Position numbers and translations under genes: made by a program. Below, piece by piece: positions 1 to 5,020 of a DNA stretch of 5,020 bases (position 1 is its first letter; every line of letters begins with the position of its first letter). A model generated the notes under the pieces. The model saw only the letters and a program-made list of their open reading frames with translations. It did not search any database and was not told where the DNA came from. The stretch is from positions 1 through 5,020 of the forward strand of contig JACMIS010000475.1 of assembly GCA_014381035.1 (NCBI GenBank). The letters are read 5' to 3'. Source of the stretch: Armatimonadota bacterium (GTDB lineage: Bacteria > Armatimonadota > Armatimonadia > Armatimonadales > Armatimonadaceae).

Positions 1-2
1 AC

Positions 3-371
3 CTGGTGCGAAACTTCCCGCACTGGTTTTGTGGGCATTATACGCGATACAGCTATAACGAGAACGGGATGCCGGTGGATTCGCATAGCCTCCTTGCGTT
101 GATTGCGCCGCGCCCGCTCTATGTTGCCAGCGCGACCGAGGATCTATGGGCGGACCCGCGCGGCGAATTTCTCGGGGCGAAAGCGGCGGAAAGTGCGTAC
201 CACCTTTTCGGGAAGGAAGGATTGGCGGATGCCGGGTTTCCCGCGCCGAACACCCCCGTCGGGGATGTCATCCGCTATCATTTACGGGCGGGGAAACATG
301 ATGTCACCGTCTACGATTGGGAGCAGTATCTCGACTTCGCCGACCGGTGCCTTACCGGGCAAACACCGTGA
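3..371 (+). CDS. CE15-like glucuronoyl esterase, C-terminal fragment
   Basis: This is the C-terminal ~122 residues of an alpha/beta-hydrolase; the frame is open to the left edge, so the start and the nucleophile-Ser region lie outside the window. The GTG at position 6 is an internal Val, not a start. Visible blocks match my memory of the bacterial CE15 family: NFPHWFCG near the start, then [23 protein letters not shown], of which [11 protein letters not shown] is the late core strand and EDLWADP a likely acid-bearing turn, and finally [20 protein letters not shown]. The His codon at 297-299 in GKHDVT is the expected catalytic His. Family members cleave ester bonds between 4-O-methyl-glucuronic acid of xylan and lignin alcohols and are usually exported; export cannot be judged here. 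It ends with TGA, 65 bases before the next gene, with no clear terminator between them. Family assignment is from recalled motifs, not a search; acetyl-xylan-esterase-like hydrolases are the main alternative. Confidence 0.85.
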   Translation: MVRNFPHWFCGHYTRYSYNENGMPVDSHSLLALIAPRPLYVASATEDLWADPRGEFLGAKAAESAYHLFGKEGLADAGFPAPNTPVGDVIRYHLRAGKHDVTVYDWEQYLDFADRCLTGQTP

Positions 372-421
372 TACACCGATGAATAAATGTTGGTTCGACT
401 CGTAAAACAGAACGATTCGGG

Positions 422-427
422 TAGAAT
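422..427 (+). promoter_or_regulatory. Putative -10 box for a near-leaderless M48 transcript
   Basis: TAGAAT matches the sigma70 -10 consensus at five of six positions. It ends 9 bases before the ATG at 437, so transcription would begin about 0-3 bases before the start codon. I find no good -35 box 16-18 bases upstream (best is TCGTAA, three of six). The lack of any Shine-Dalgarno sequence before the ATG supports the idea indirectly. The box also contains the in-frame TAG that closes the reading frame upstream, so part of the match may be chance. Confidence 0.35.
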
Positions 428-436
428 CAGCGCATT

Positions 437-1906
437 ATGCCCGACACCGAAACTGTTCCGCCGTCCGCGACACCGTGGGATGCCCGTGACCGAATCCGAC
501 TCGCCAACCTGAGTTCCGCCGCGTTTGTGAGTGATACCGACCGCGCCGCACTGGAAAATATCCAACGCATCCCGCTGTTGCCGCAGATTTTGCGCAAGTT
601 TCATGAGATGGCACTGGATAAGATCTCCTACGCCCAGAACTCGGCGGAATCGGTGCGGTGTGGTCCCAAGCAGTACCCAACGTTACACCGGATGCTCCGG
701 GAATCGTGCGAGATACTGCAGATCACCGAACCGGAGTTGTACATTCATCAGAGCGAGGTGTTCAACGCCTACACATCGGGCGCGAATCAAACCTTTATTG
801 TGCTACACTCGTCGCTCGTGGCGCATTTCACGGACGAGGAACTGCTTTTCGTCATCGGTCACGAGTGCGGGCATATCAAGGCGGGGCACGTCCTGTATCA
901 GGAGATCGGGCGGATGCTGATGCCGCTCCTCGAAATCATCGGTCAGGCGACGCTCGGGCTCGGACAGTTAGCCGGTCTCGGACTCGTCGCGGCGTTCTAC
1001 GAATGGATGCGTCAGGCGGAAATGAGTTGCGACCGCGCCGGATTGCTGGTCGTGCAGGACCCGCGTAGCGCACTTTCTGCACTGATGAAGCTGGGCGGCG
1101 GTTCGACCCGCTTCGACAACGAAGCGAATCTGGACACCTTTCTGGAGCAAGCCCGCGCTCACTCGCAAACATCGGGTTTAGAGGGACTTTCCCGTGCTAT
1201 TTTGTTCGTGATGTACAACTGGCAACTGAGCCATCCGCAGGTCGTGTTCCGCGCAAAAGGGCTTGACGAGTGGGAGCAGAGCGGGGCATACCAGCGAATC
1301 CTCGACGGGAACTATCCCCGCGACATGATGGCGTCCAGCCAGTTGGGACAACAGGTCAAATGCTCGCGGTGCCGAAAAATGGTGACGGCATCGCTGTCGT
1401 TCTGCCCGGAGTGCGGACAGGATCTGCACCCGGAACGGGCGGCGGGCGGTGCATCGGTGGATTGCGGACGGTGCGGGGCGAAGCTCGCGCCGGGAACGAA
1501 GTTCTGCCCGAACTGCGGGTCGTCCACCGAGCGGGAAGCGTATCCGCCATCGGGGATGCCACAAGAACCGCCGGGAAACTACCCGCCGCCACAAGGGACT
1601 GGTGTCGTACAAACGGCGTCCTCTGTGGCGCAGGACGCGTTTCAGGGTGTTTCGCAGGGCGTATCCTCGCTATGGAATGCCGCCAAAGGGGCGATCCAGC
1701 CGGGGCAAACCCAGCAAACGCCCGTGCAACCCTACCAAGCACCGCCGTCTGGTGAGCCGTACCAACCGCCCCGGTTCGAGCAAGCACCACCGATGCGACA
1801 AACGCCTTCCGAGGCACCGTACTCACCCGCGCCGGACTCGCCACAAGCTGGACCGCCTCCTGTGATCCAGCCGCCGCCTGTCATCGAGCACCGGGAGGAA
1901 CAATAA
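437..1906 (+). CDS. M48-family zinc metallopeptidase with double zinc ribbon and Pro/Gln-rich tail
   Basis: This 489-residue protein is a predicted zinc endopeptidase. Seen: an N-terminal helical part with RCGPKQYPTLHRML (residues 74-87), then the catalytic HExxH as HECGH at 142-146. The third zinc ligand is probably Glu195 in AEMSCDRAGLL, the M48 ExxxD motif, with Asp199. SHPxxxxR at 265-272 is the usual M48 C-terminal element. Residues 157-190 between the motifs are hydrophobic and could touch or cross the membrane, but there is no signal peptide. Two CxxC-10-CxxC zinc ribbons follow (Cys309/312/323/326 and Cys343/346/357/360), resembling the DZR type. Residues 361-489 are Pro/Gln-rich and probably disordered, with an amphipathic segment at about 396-420. 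The catalytic part resembles an M48 subgroup I recall from actinobacteria and cyanobacteria; the ribbons and tail are additions to it. The ATG is the first after an in-frame TAG and has no Shine-Dalgarno. A terminator lies directly downstream. Substrate unknown. Confidence 0.93.
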   Translation: MPDTETVPPSATPWDARDRIRLANLSSAAFVSDTDRAALENIQRIPLLPQILRKFHEMALDKISYAQNSAESVRCGPKQYPTLHRMLRESCEILQITEPELYIHQSEVFNAYTSGANQTFIVLHSSLVAHFTDEELLFVIGHECGHIKAGHVLYQEIGRMLMPLLEIIGQATLGLGQLAGLGLVAAFYEWMRQAEMSCDRAGLLVVQDPRSALSALMKLGGGSTRFDNEANLDTFLEQARAHSQTSGLEGLSRAILFVMYNWQLSHPQVVFRAKGLDEWEQSGAYQRILDGNYPRDMMASSQLGQQVKCSRCRKMVTASLSFCPECGQDLHPERAAGGASVDCGRCGAKLAPGTKFCPNCGSSTEREAYPPSGMPQEPPGNYPPPQGTGVVQTASSVAQDAFQGVSQGVSSLWNAAKGAIQPGQTQQTPVQPYQAPPSGEPYQPPRFEQAPPMRQTPSEAPYSPAPDSPQAGPPPVIQPPPVIEHREEQ

Positions 1907-1919
1907 TGTCCGAATCGGG

Positions 1920-1948
1920 AAAATCCCCTGCGACTGCGCAGGGGTTTT
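1920..1948 (+). terminator. Rho-independent terminator after the M48 gene
   Basis: A perfect 8-bp GC-rich stem (CCCCTGCG at 1925-1932, CGCAGGGG at 1937-1944) with a 4-base loop ACTG is followed by TTTT. It starts 14 bases after the stop codon. AAAA precedes the stem, so the element could also work on the opposite strand. It separates the M48 gene from the small exported protein gene. Confidence 0.9.
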
Positions 1949-1969
1949 CGTCGCGACAGCGAACCTATC

Positions 1970-1975
1970 CATAAT
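1970..1975 (+). promoter_or_regulatory. Putative -10 box for the small exported protein gene
   Basis: CATAAT matches the -10 consensus at five of six positions and lies 26 bases before the ATG at 2002. That would give a short leader still containing the GGAGG site. The -35 region 17 bases upstream (TTCGTC) is poor and overlaps the terminator T-tract. A promoter is expected here because a strong terminator sits just upstream; the exact box is tentative. Confidence 0.35.
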
Positions 1976-1990
1976 CTATGTTCGTTAAAC

Positions 1991-1995
1991 GGAGG
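1991..1995 (+). promoter_or_regulatory. Strong Shine-Dalgarno site that decides the start at 2002
   Basis: GGAGG sits 6 bases upstream of the ATG at 2002, ideal spacing. The in-frame ATG at 1978 would place this site inside the coding region and has no ribosome site of its own, so 2002 is chosen. Confidence 0.85.
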
Positions 1996-2001
1996 TTTTC
2001 T

Positions 2002-2424
2002 ATGAAATATACGCCGACCATCGCCGCGCTTGTCGTTATCACCGGACTTGCGACCGCGTTTCATGTTCAAGCCCGAGAGTCCGAACCGCGCTACAACCTC
2101 GATTTTGCTTTCGGAACCGAGAACTCTATGCGCGTTGAAGTCGGCGCGACCGATACATTCCACGTTGTGACTCGCCGGGGTAAAGAATCGTACGAAGTCC
2201 GCGGAAGCACGGTTTACCAGAACGACAAGGTAGCGGCGCGGATCACGACTCTCAAGGAAGTACGCACCCCGGTAACAGGACCCGACAATCGAACCGCAGA
2301 CAGTGCTGTGAAATCGGAGGTGTCCTCCGTGATTTTCCTCACCCCCGGCGGCGATCCCGTGTCAGTAGGTGGTTCCAACGAGGAACCGTTTACGCTAAAA
2401 CTATCTCCTGTGGAAGTCCGCTAA
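2002..2424 (+). CDS. Small exported protein of unknown function
   Basis: This 140-residue protein is not recognised. The start at 2002 gives a textbook signal peptide: Lys at position 2, a hydrophobic core at about residues 6-19, and a probable cleavage after FHVQA, before RESEPR. The longer version from 1978 only adds eight residues (MFVKRRFS) and ignores the GGAGG site. The mature part of about 116 residues is polar, has no Cys and no further membrane segment. Alternating stretches such as MRVEVGATDTFHVVTRRG and SSVIFLTPGGDPVSVGG suggest a mostly beta fold. It is therefore probably periplasmic, cell-surface or secreted. It lies between a terminator upstream and a hairpin downstream, so it looks like a single-gene transcript. 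No catalytic motif is visible. Confidence 0.8.
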   Translation: MKYTPTIAALVVITGLATAFHVQARESEPRYNLDFAFGTENSMRVEVGATDTFHVVTRRGKESYEVRGSTVYQNDKVAARITTLKEVRTPVTGPDNRTADSAVKSEVSSVIFLTPGGDPVSVGGSNEEPFTLKLSPVEVR

Positions 2425-2430
2425 GCACTG

Positions 2431-2463
2431 CCCTGCAAGCGGGGTTGCATGTCGCTTGCAGGG
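2431..2463 (+). terminator. Perfect 10-bp hairpin after the exported protein gene, possible terminator
   Basis: CCCTGCAAGC (2431-2440) and GCTTGCAGGG (2454-2463) are perfect inverted repeats around a 13-base loop, starting 6 bases after the stop codon. No T-tract follows (TAGACGGGG), so it is not a canonical intrinsic terminator. It could stabilise the mRNA 3' end or act with Rho. The remaining spacer to 2634 shows no convincing gene. Confidence 0.5.
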
Positions 2464-2634
2464 TAGACGGGGCATTCATGACCCGATGAGGAAGAGTGTG
2501 AAAATCGCCGCCATTTTTTGATCTGGAAGCGGCATCTGCAGTATCAATTGCGAACTAAAATGCGCAAAGTCGCGCCCTGAGTGAACAAAACACCCACCCG
2601 TAAGATGTGTTATGTCCACCCGGGGGAATATCCA

Positions 2635-2982
2635 TTATGCCGTCAACTCCTCGCCTTCGCTCCGTAGAAGTCGGGCGAGCGAGTGCAAACGGGTTTTTAC
2701 GCCTTTGACGGCATCGGTGTTGTCCAAGCCATCGATGTGATCGGCGAGTTTCACGAGTGCTTTGCCGATCTTTTTTCCGTCCGGTTCGCCGCCCTCGCCC
2801 AGCAATTTGCGAAGCGCATCTATATCCTTACTGATCGCTTTCAGTTCCGGCTTGGCGGCCTCGGCGAGCACATCATGCCAGTGATCGAGTTGGGAGACAG
2901 CGGCATTTGTTGCGAGATCAGCGACGCCGTCATGTAGCGCGTCCAGCAGCCCCGTTAGTTCCTTCGGAATTGGTAGTGCCAT
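2635..2982 (-). CDS. Small helical protein of unknown function
   Basis: This 115-residue protein is not recognised. It has no signal peptide, no membrane segment and no Cys, and is rich in Leu, Ala, Asp and Lys in patterns that suggest several amphipathic helices. These are about residues 6-25, 28-64 (including HWHDVLAEAAKPELKAISKD) and 70-112. A Gly-rich turn (LLGEGGEPDGKK) sits between the last two. It is probably a cytosolic helical bundle. On the minus strand AGAAGGG lies 11 bases before the ATG, a usable but slightly distant ribosome site. The codons show a third-position G/C preference, and the opposite-strand frame overlapping it (2683-2937) has no such support. It is divergent from the pentapeptide protein gene and convergent with the exported protein gene. 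No clear terminator is seen below 2635. Confidence 0.75.
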   Translation of the reverse strand: MALPIPKELTGLLDALHDGVADLATNAAVSQLDHWHDVLAEAAKPELKAISKDIDALRKLLGEGGEPDGKKIGKALVKLADHIDGLDNTDAVKGVKTRLHSLARLLRSEGEELTA

Positions 2983-3283
2983 TGTAAATGGAACCCTTCT
3001 AATTTTGGGCGGTCCGGTGAATTATTTTCGTTGCCCGCCTCGCTTTTACCCTGTGAATACGGGGCGCAAACGGTATGCCACGAACACTTTTTGCCGGAAA
3101 CCAGGAGTATCTCACAAAAACAGGTAATCATTATGGTATAGAAACGCGCATAGTTGGTATGTTTCTTGCTACTTTCGGTAGAGTGACAAACTATGACTTC
3201 CACGTTACAATATAAATCCACATCGTTACCGGGCACCCTGCATTGAAAAGCCGCAGGAATGAAATGAAGGAACTTTCACAGAA
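2983..3283. other. AT-richer divergent intergenic spacer
   Basis: This 301-base spacer separates two divergently transcribed genes and is visibly richer in A and T than its flanks. It holds the rightward promoter at 3183-3211 and the AAGGA ribosome site at 3267-3271 for the pentapeptide gene. On the left side it holds the minus-strand AGAAGGG site at 2994-3000. A minus-strand AATAAT at 3026-3021 could be the -10 of the leftward gene, but its -35 is poor. A 93-codon minus-strand frame across it (3236-2955) has an unbiased, Cys- and Ser-rich composition and overlaps the neighbour's start; I do not consider it a gene. No RNA gene or operator palindrome was recognised. Confidence 0.6.
3183..3211 (+). 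promoter_or_regulatory. Sigma70-type promoter for the pentapeptide-repeat gene
   Basis: GTGACA (3183-3188, five of six to TTGACA) and TACAAT (3206-3211, five of six to TATAAT) are separated by exactly 17 bases. The predicted transcription start is about 3218, giving a leader of roughly 65 bases. It is the best promoter match in the window and lies in the AT-rich spacer just upstream of the gene. Confidence 0.6.
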
Positions 3284-5017
3284 ATGAAATTTTTCGGCGG
3301 TTCCACTCCTCCGCAGGGTGGGTCTAATTTAGACGATTTGAGTGTAGGGCTGAAGCCGTTGCCGACTCCGGTTCCCGTATCCCCGGCTCCCGCCACCCCC
3401 GCGCCGACAACCTCTGCCGACGCGCTTGCCTTCGAGCGCGAACGATGGGAAGAAGAAAAGTCGCGCTATGAACGGCAACGTTTGGACACCGAGTTCAACG
3501 ATGCCTTGAACCGTCTCGCGGACATCCAGAATGCGTTCATGCGTGCCGGAGGCGCGAACCGCGTCGCCGCACTTGCCCGCCGTCATATGGCGGAGACGCA
3601 GGATATTGAGGACGCATACCCTTATTTCGTCCGCGCCTCGGGACACCTTGCCGCCGCGCTCCATCTGGAAGAAGAATCGGCGGTGCGTGACGAAGTGCAT
3701 AAAGCCCTCGACATGATGACCGATTTCGCCCGATTCGAAGGCGACATGGGACAACTGCTTATCTATAGCTTGCTGGACGACATCGCTGCCGCGAACCGTT
3801 CCGCCCGTAAAGCGTTCGTCGGCGCACTCGCCCGGCACCTCGCCCGGACGGCGATCTCCGAAAATACCTACGCGACGAACTACGACGCCCTGCGCCCTCT
3901 GGTAGATTTCACGTCGTTCTGTCCGCGTGAGGAAGATACGTTCCGATGCCTGTGCGACATCGCCGATTCGCCGGATTGCCGCACCCAGACCCGATTTCAG
4001 GCCGCGGTCGGTCTCGCGCAGGCATTGCGCAAGTCGGCTTCGCTGGCGACGCAAAGCACGGACGCCCTGGATGTGGTCTACCGCGCCGGAGAACGGCTCA
4101 AGGAAACCACGACGGCTCTCACCGCGTGTCTCCGCGCCTTGACCGCCGTCCCAGAAGAGGTGATGGACGGCGGCGAGGTCCGCCTCGGGATGTGGCGTCG
4201 CGCCGGACGCCGACTGCACCTTGCCGGAACGTTCCTTGCCGGTGCGCGGCTTGCCGGTGCGCATCTGGTAGGGGCGAACATGATGGACGCCGTCTTGCAC
4301 GGCTGTGAGTTGGATGGGACCAGCCTCCTCGGCGCGAACCTGTTCGGGGCGAAACTGGGCGGAACAAACCTGTTCAATGTGATACTCGCGCCGGAGGGCA
4401 ACCCCGGCGTTCCCAGTGGCGCACCGGCGGCGACGCTGAGCGGCGCGGATTGGTGGCAAGCCTCTCCGACCTCGTGGCGCGGTACGAAGGGTGAAGCACT
4501 GAAAAAATGGCTTCTGGCGCGGTACCCGGTGCCCGCCGAAACCGGTGCGGTGCCGAATTGGAACGATGCGCCGGTCGCCGTGGCTCCGATCAACCCGCCG
4601 GTAGCCGGGGAATCGCCCGCATCCGCCGCCCGCGCCGGACGTTCGACCGGCGGTCGGTCGGTCCGGGCATTGTTCGGGGGAGCGACGGCACCCAATGCGC
4701 CGGTCGGCAAGGATGCCGAAGCCACGGACGATGACGACGACGGAAACGATTCCAGCCCGGTAGACGTGCATACCGTACGCACGGACACCGTACAGGTACG
4801 CGCTTCCGGACGACCCGGCTACAGCGACAAGTTCAACCCGCGCGATATGTCCGCCGTCCATGACCTGATGGGCGAGCGAACCGACGAAGACCTCAGCCGC
4901 GTCACGGAAGAGACGGTGCAGGTGCGCACATCCGCGAACCCGACCGATCTTCGCCACAACCCGCGTGTCAGTTCCAGCGACCTCCTCGCCGTAAAAGACC
5001 TGATGAAAGAGCGGTAG
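3284..5017 (+). CDS. Multidomain pentapeptide-repeat protein with coiled coil and duplicated C-terminal motif
   Basis: A 577-residue protein with no signal peptide or membrane segment. Order of parts: Pro/Ala-rich low-complexity N-terminus (about 24-44); charged coiled-coil-like segment (about 47-85, FERERWEEEKSRYERQRLDT); a helical middle (about 86-300); and about 11 pentapeptide repeats (311-365). The repeats have Leu, Phe or Met at the centre every fifth residue from 313 to 363 and mostly Ala or Thr two residues earlier. This predicts a short right-handed beta-helix of under three turns. A Trp-rich cap follows (LSGADWWQA, then ALKKWLLARYP, 385-415). Then comes a Pro/Ala/Gly-rich linker with an acidic run (482-486), and two copies of a TVQVR...NPR...AVxDLMxER motif (502-532, 544-577). 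Pentapeptide proteins include gyrase-protecting DNA mimics, but this repeat tract is short and nothing specific supports that role; scaffolding is more likely. AAGGA at 3267-3271 is 12 bases before the ATG; no in-frame alternative start lies close by. Function unknown. Confidence 0.92.
   Translation: MKFFGGSTPPQGGSNLDDLSVGLKPLPTPVPVSPAPATPAPTTSADALAFERERWEEEKSRYERQRLDTEFNDALNRLADIQNAFMRAGGANRVAALARRHMAETQDIEDAYPYFVRASGHLAAALHLEEESAVRDEVHKALDMMTDFARFEGDMGQLLIYSLLDDIAAANRSARKAFVGALARHLARTAISENTYATNYDALRPLVDFTSFCPREEDTFRCLCDIADSPDCRTQTRFQAAVGLAQALRKSASLATQSTDALDVVYRAGERLKETTTALTACLRALTAVPEEVMDGGEVRLGMWRRAGRRLHLAGTFLAGARLAGAHLVGANMMDAVLHGCELDGTSLLGANLFGAKLGGTNLFNVILAPEGNPGVPSGAPAATLSGADWWQASPTSWRGTKGEALKKWLLARYPVPAETGAVPNWNDAPVAVAPINPPVAGESPASAARAGRSTGGRSVRALFGGATAPNAPVGKDAEATDDDDDGNDSSPVDVHTVRTDTVQVRASGRPGYSDKFNPRDMSAVHDLMGERTDEDLSRVTEETVQVRTSANPTDLRHNPRVSSSDLLAVKDLMKER
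4220..4279 (+). repeat. Tandem 15-bp units within the pentapeptide coding region
   Basis: Four consecutive 15-base units begin at 4220, 4235, 4250 and 4265. The first three share CTTGCCGG, and the second and third agree over their first 13 bases (CTTGCCGGTGCGC). The fourth is diverged. Each unit encodes one pentapeptide, so the DNA similarity suggests local duplication of the repeat tract, relatively recent for these units. Confidence 0.75.
4787..5014 (+). repeat. Duplicated C-terminal protein motif
   Basis: Two protein-level copies lie at 4787-4879 and 4913-5014. Both begin TVQVR(A/T)S, carry a Pro and an NPR triplet, and end D(M/L)xAVxDLMxER. The second copy has three extra residues before the last block. 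The DNA is clearly diverged, so the duplication is old or the motif is held by selection. The second copy forms the extreme C-terminus. Confidence 0.8.
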
Positions 5018-5020
5018 CAA

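Noticed and set aside
344..370. Inverted repeat CGGTG / CACCG at the end of the esterase gene as a terminator
   Set aside because: Only a 5-bp stem with a long loop, inside the coding region, and no T-tract.
1356..1844. Minus-strand frame opposite the tail of the M48 gene
   Set aside because: Shadow of the zinc-ribbon and Pro-rich coding region; the plus-strand CxxC pattern is far too regular to be chance.
1978..2001. Upstream ATG giving an eight-residue longer exported protein
   Set aside because: The GGAGG site lies inside this extension and is correctly spaced only for the ATG at 2002, which also gives the cleaner signal peptide.
2490..2512. Possible hairpin AAAAT...ATTTT or GCCGC...GCGGC in the spacer after the exported protein gene
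   Set aside because: Stems of only 5 bp, mutually exclusive, and not placed at the end of any gene.
2683..2937. Plus-strand 84-codon frame opposite the small helical protein gene
   Set aside because: No ribosome site; the minus-strand frame is longer, has a ribosome site and a coherent helical composition.
2955..3236. Minus-strand 93-codon frame across the divergent spacer
   Set aside because: It overlaps the start of the 115-residue gene in another frame, has random-looking composition, and covers the promoter of the rightward gene.
4078..4788. Minus-strand 236-codon frame inside the pentapeptide gene
   Set aside because: Composition is a Ser/Ala/Pro/Arg mixture typical of a shadow frame; no motif, and it lies wholly within a well-supported gene.
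3329..5020. A minus-strand open frame of 563 codons opposite the pentapeptide protein gene
   Set aside because: It mirrors the plus-strand gene, is Arg- and Gly-rich as expected of antisense frames in GC-rich coding DNA, and has no recognisable domain. The plus strand has a promoter, clear repeats and domain structure.

Overview
The window looks like ordinary chromosomal DNA from a moderately GC-rich, free-living bacterium. The coding parts are visibly GC-rich and the spacers are more AT-rich. The left edge carries the end of a CE15-type (glucuronoyl esterase-like) carbohydrate esterase, a family found in soil and plant-matter degraders. One probable leaderless start, one weak and one strong Shine-Dalgarno site, and Pro-rich low-complexity tails would fit groups such as Armatimonadota, Acidobacteriota, Planctomycetota or Actinobacteria. 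The sequence alone does not settle the phylum. I see no tRNA, rRNA, CRISPR, insertion sequence, integrase or phage gene.

Layout, left to right. (1) 3-371 (+) is the C-terminus of the CE15-like esterase, including the likely catalytic His. (2) 437-1906 (+) encodes an M48-family zinc metallopeptidase with HECGH and a downstream Glu ligand. It is fused to two C-terminal zinc ribbons and a long Pro/Gln-rich tail. It has no Shine-Dalgarno sequence, and a TAGAAT -10-like box lies only 9 bases upstream of its ATG. A strong intrinsic terminator follows at 1920-1948. (3) 2002-2424 (+) encodes a small exported protein of unknown function with an excellent GGAGG ribosome site. A 10-bp perfect hairpin follows it. 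(4) 2635-2982 (-) encodes a 115-residue helical, cytosolic-looking protein of unknown function. (5) 2983-3283 is a 301-base AT-richer divergent spacer with a good sigma70-type promoter facing right. (6) 3284-5017 (+) encodes a 577-residue multidomain protein: Pro-rich N-terminus, coiled coil, helical middle, about 11 pentapeptide repeats, disordered acidic linker and a duplicated C-terminal motif.

The genes look like separate transcription units rather than one operon: terminators or hairpins follow the second and third genes, and the fourth and fifth are divergently transcribed. No shared pathway is evident. The least explained items are the zinc-ribbon/Pro-rich extension of the M48 protease and the architecture of the pentapeptide protein with its duplicated C-terminal motif. 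I do not see convincing evidence for a complete novel system.
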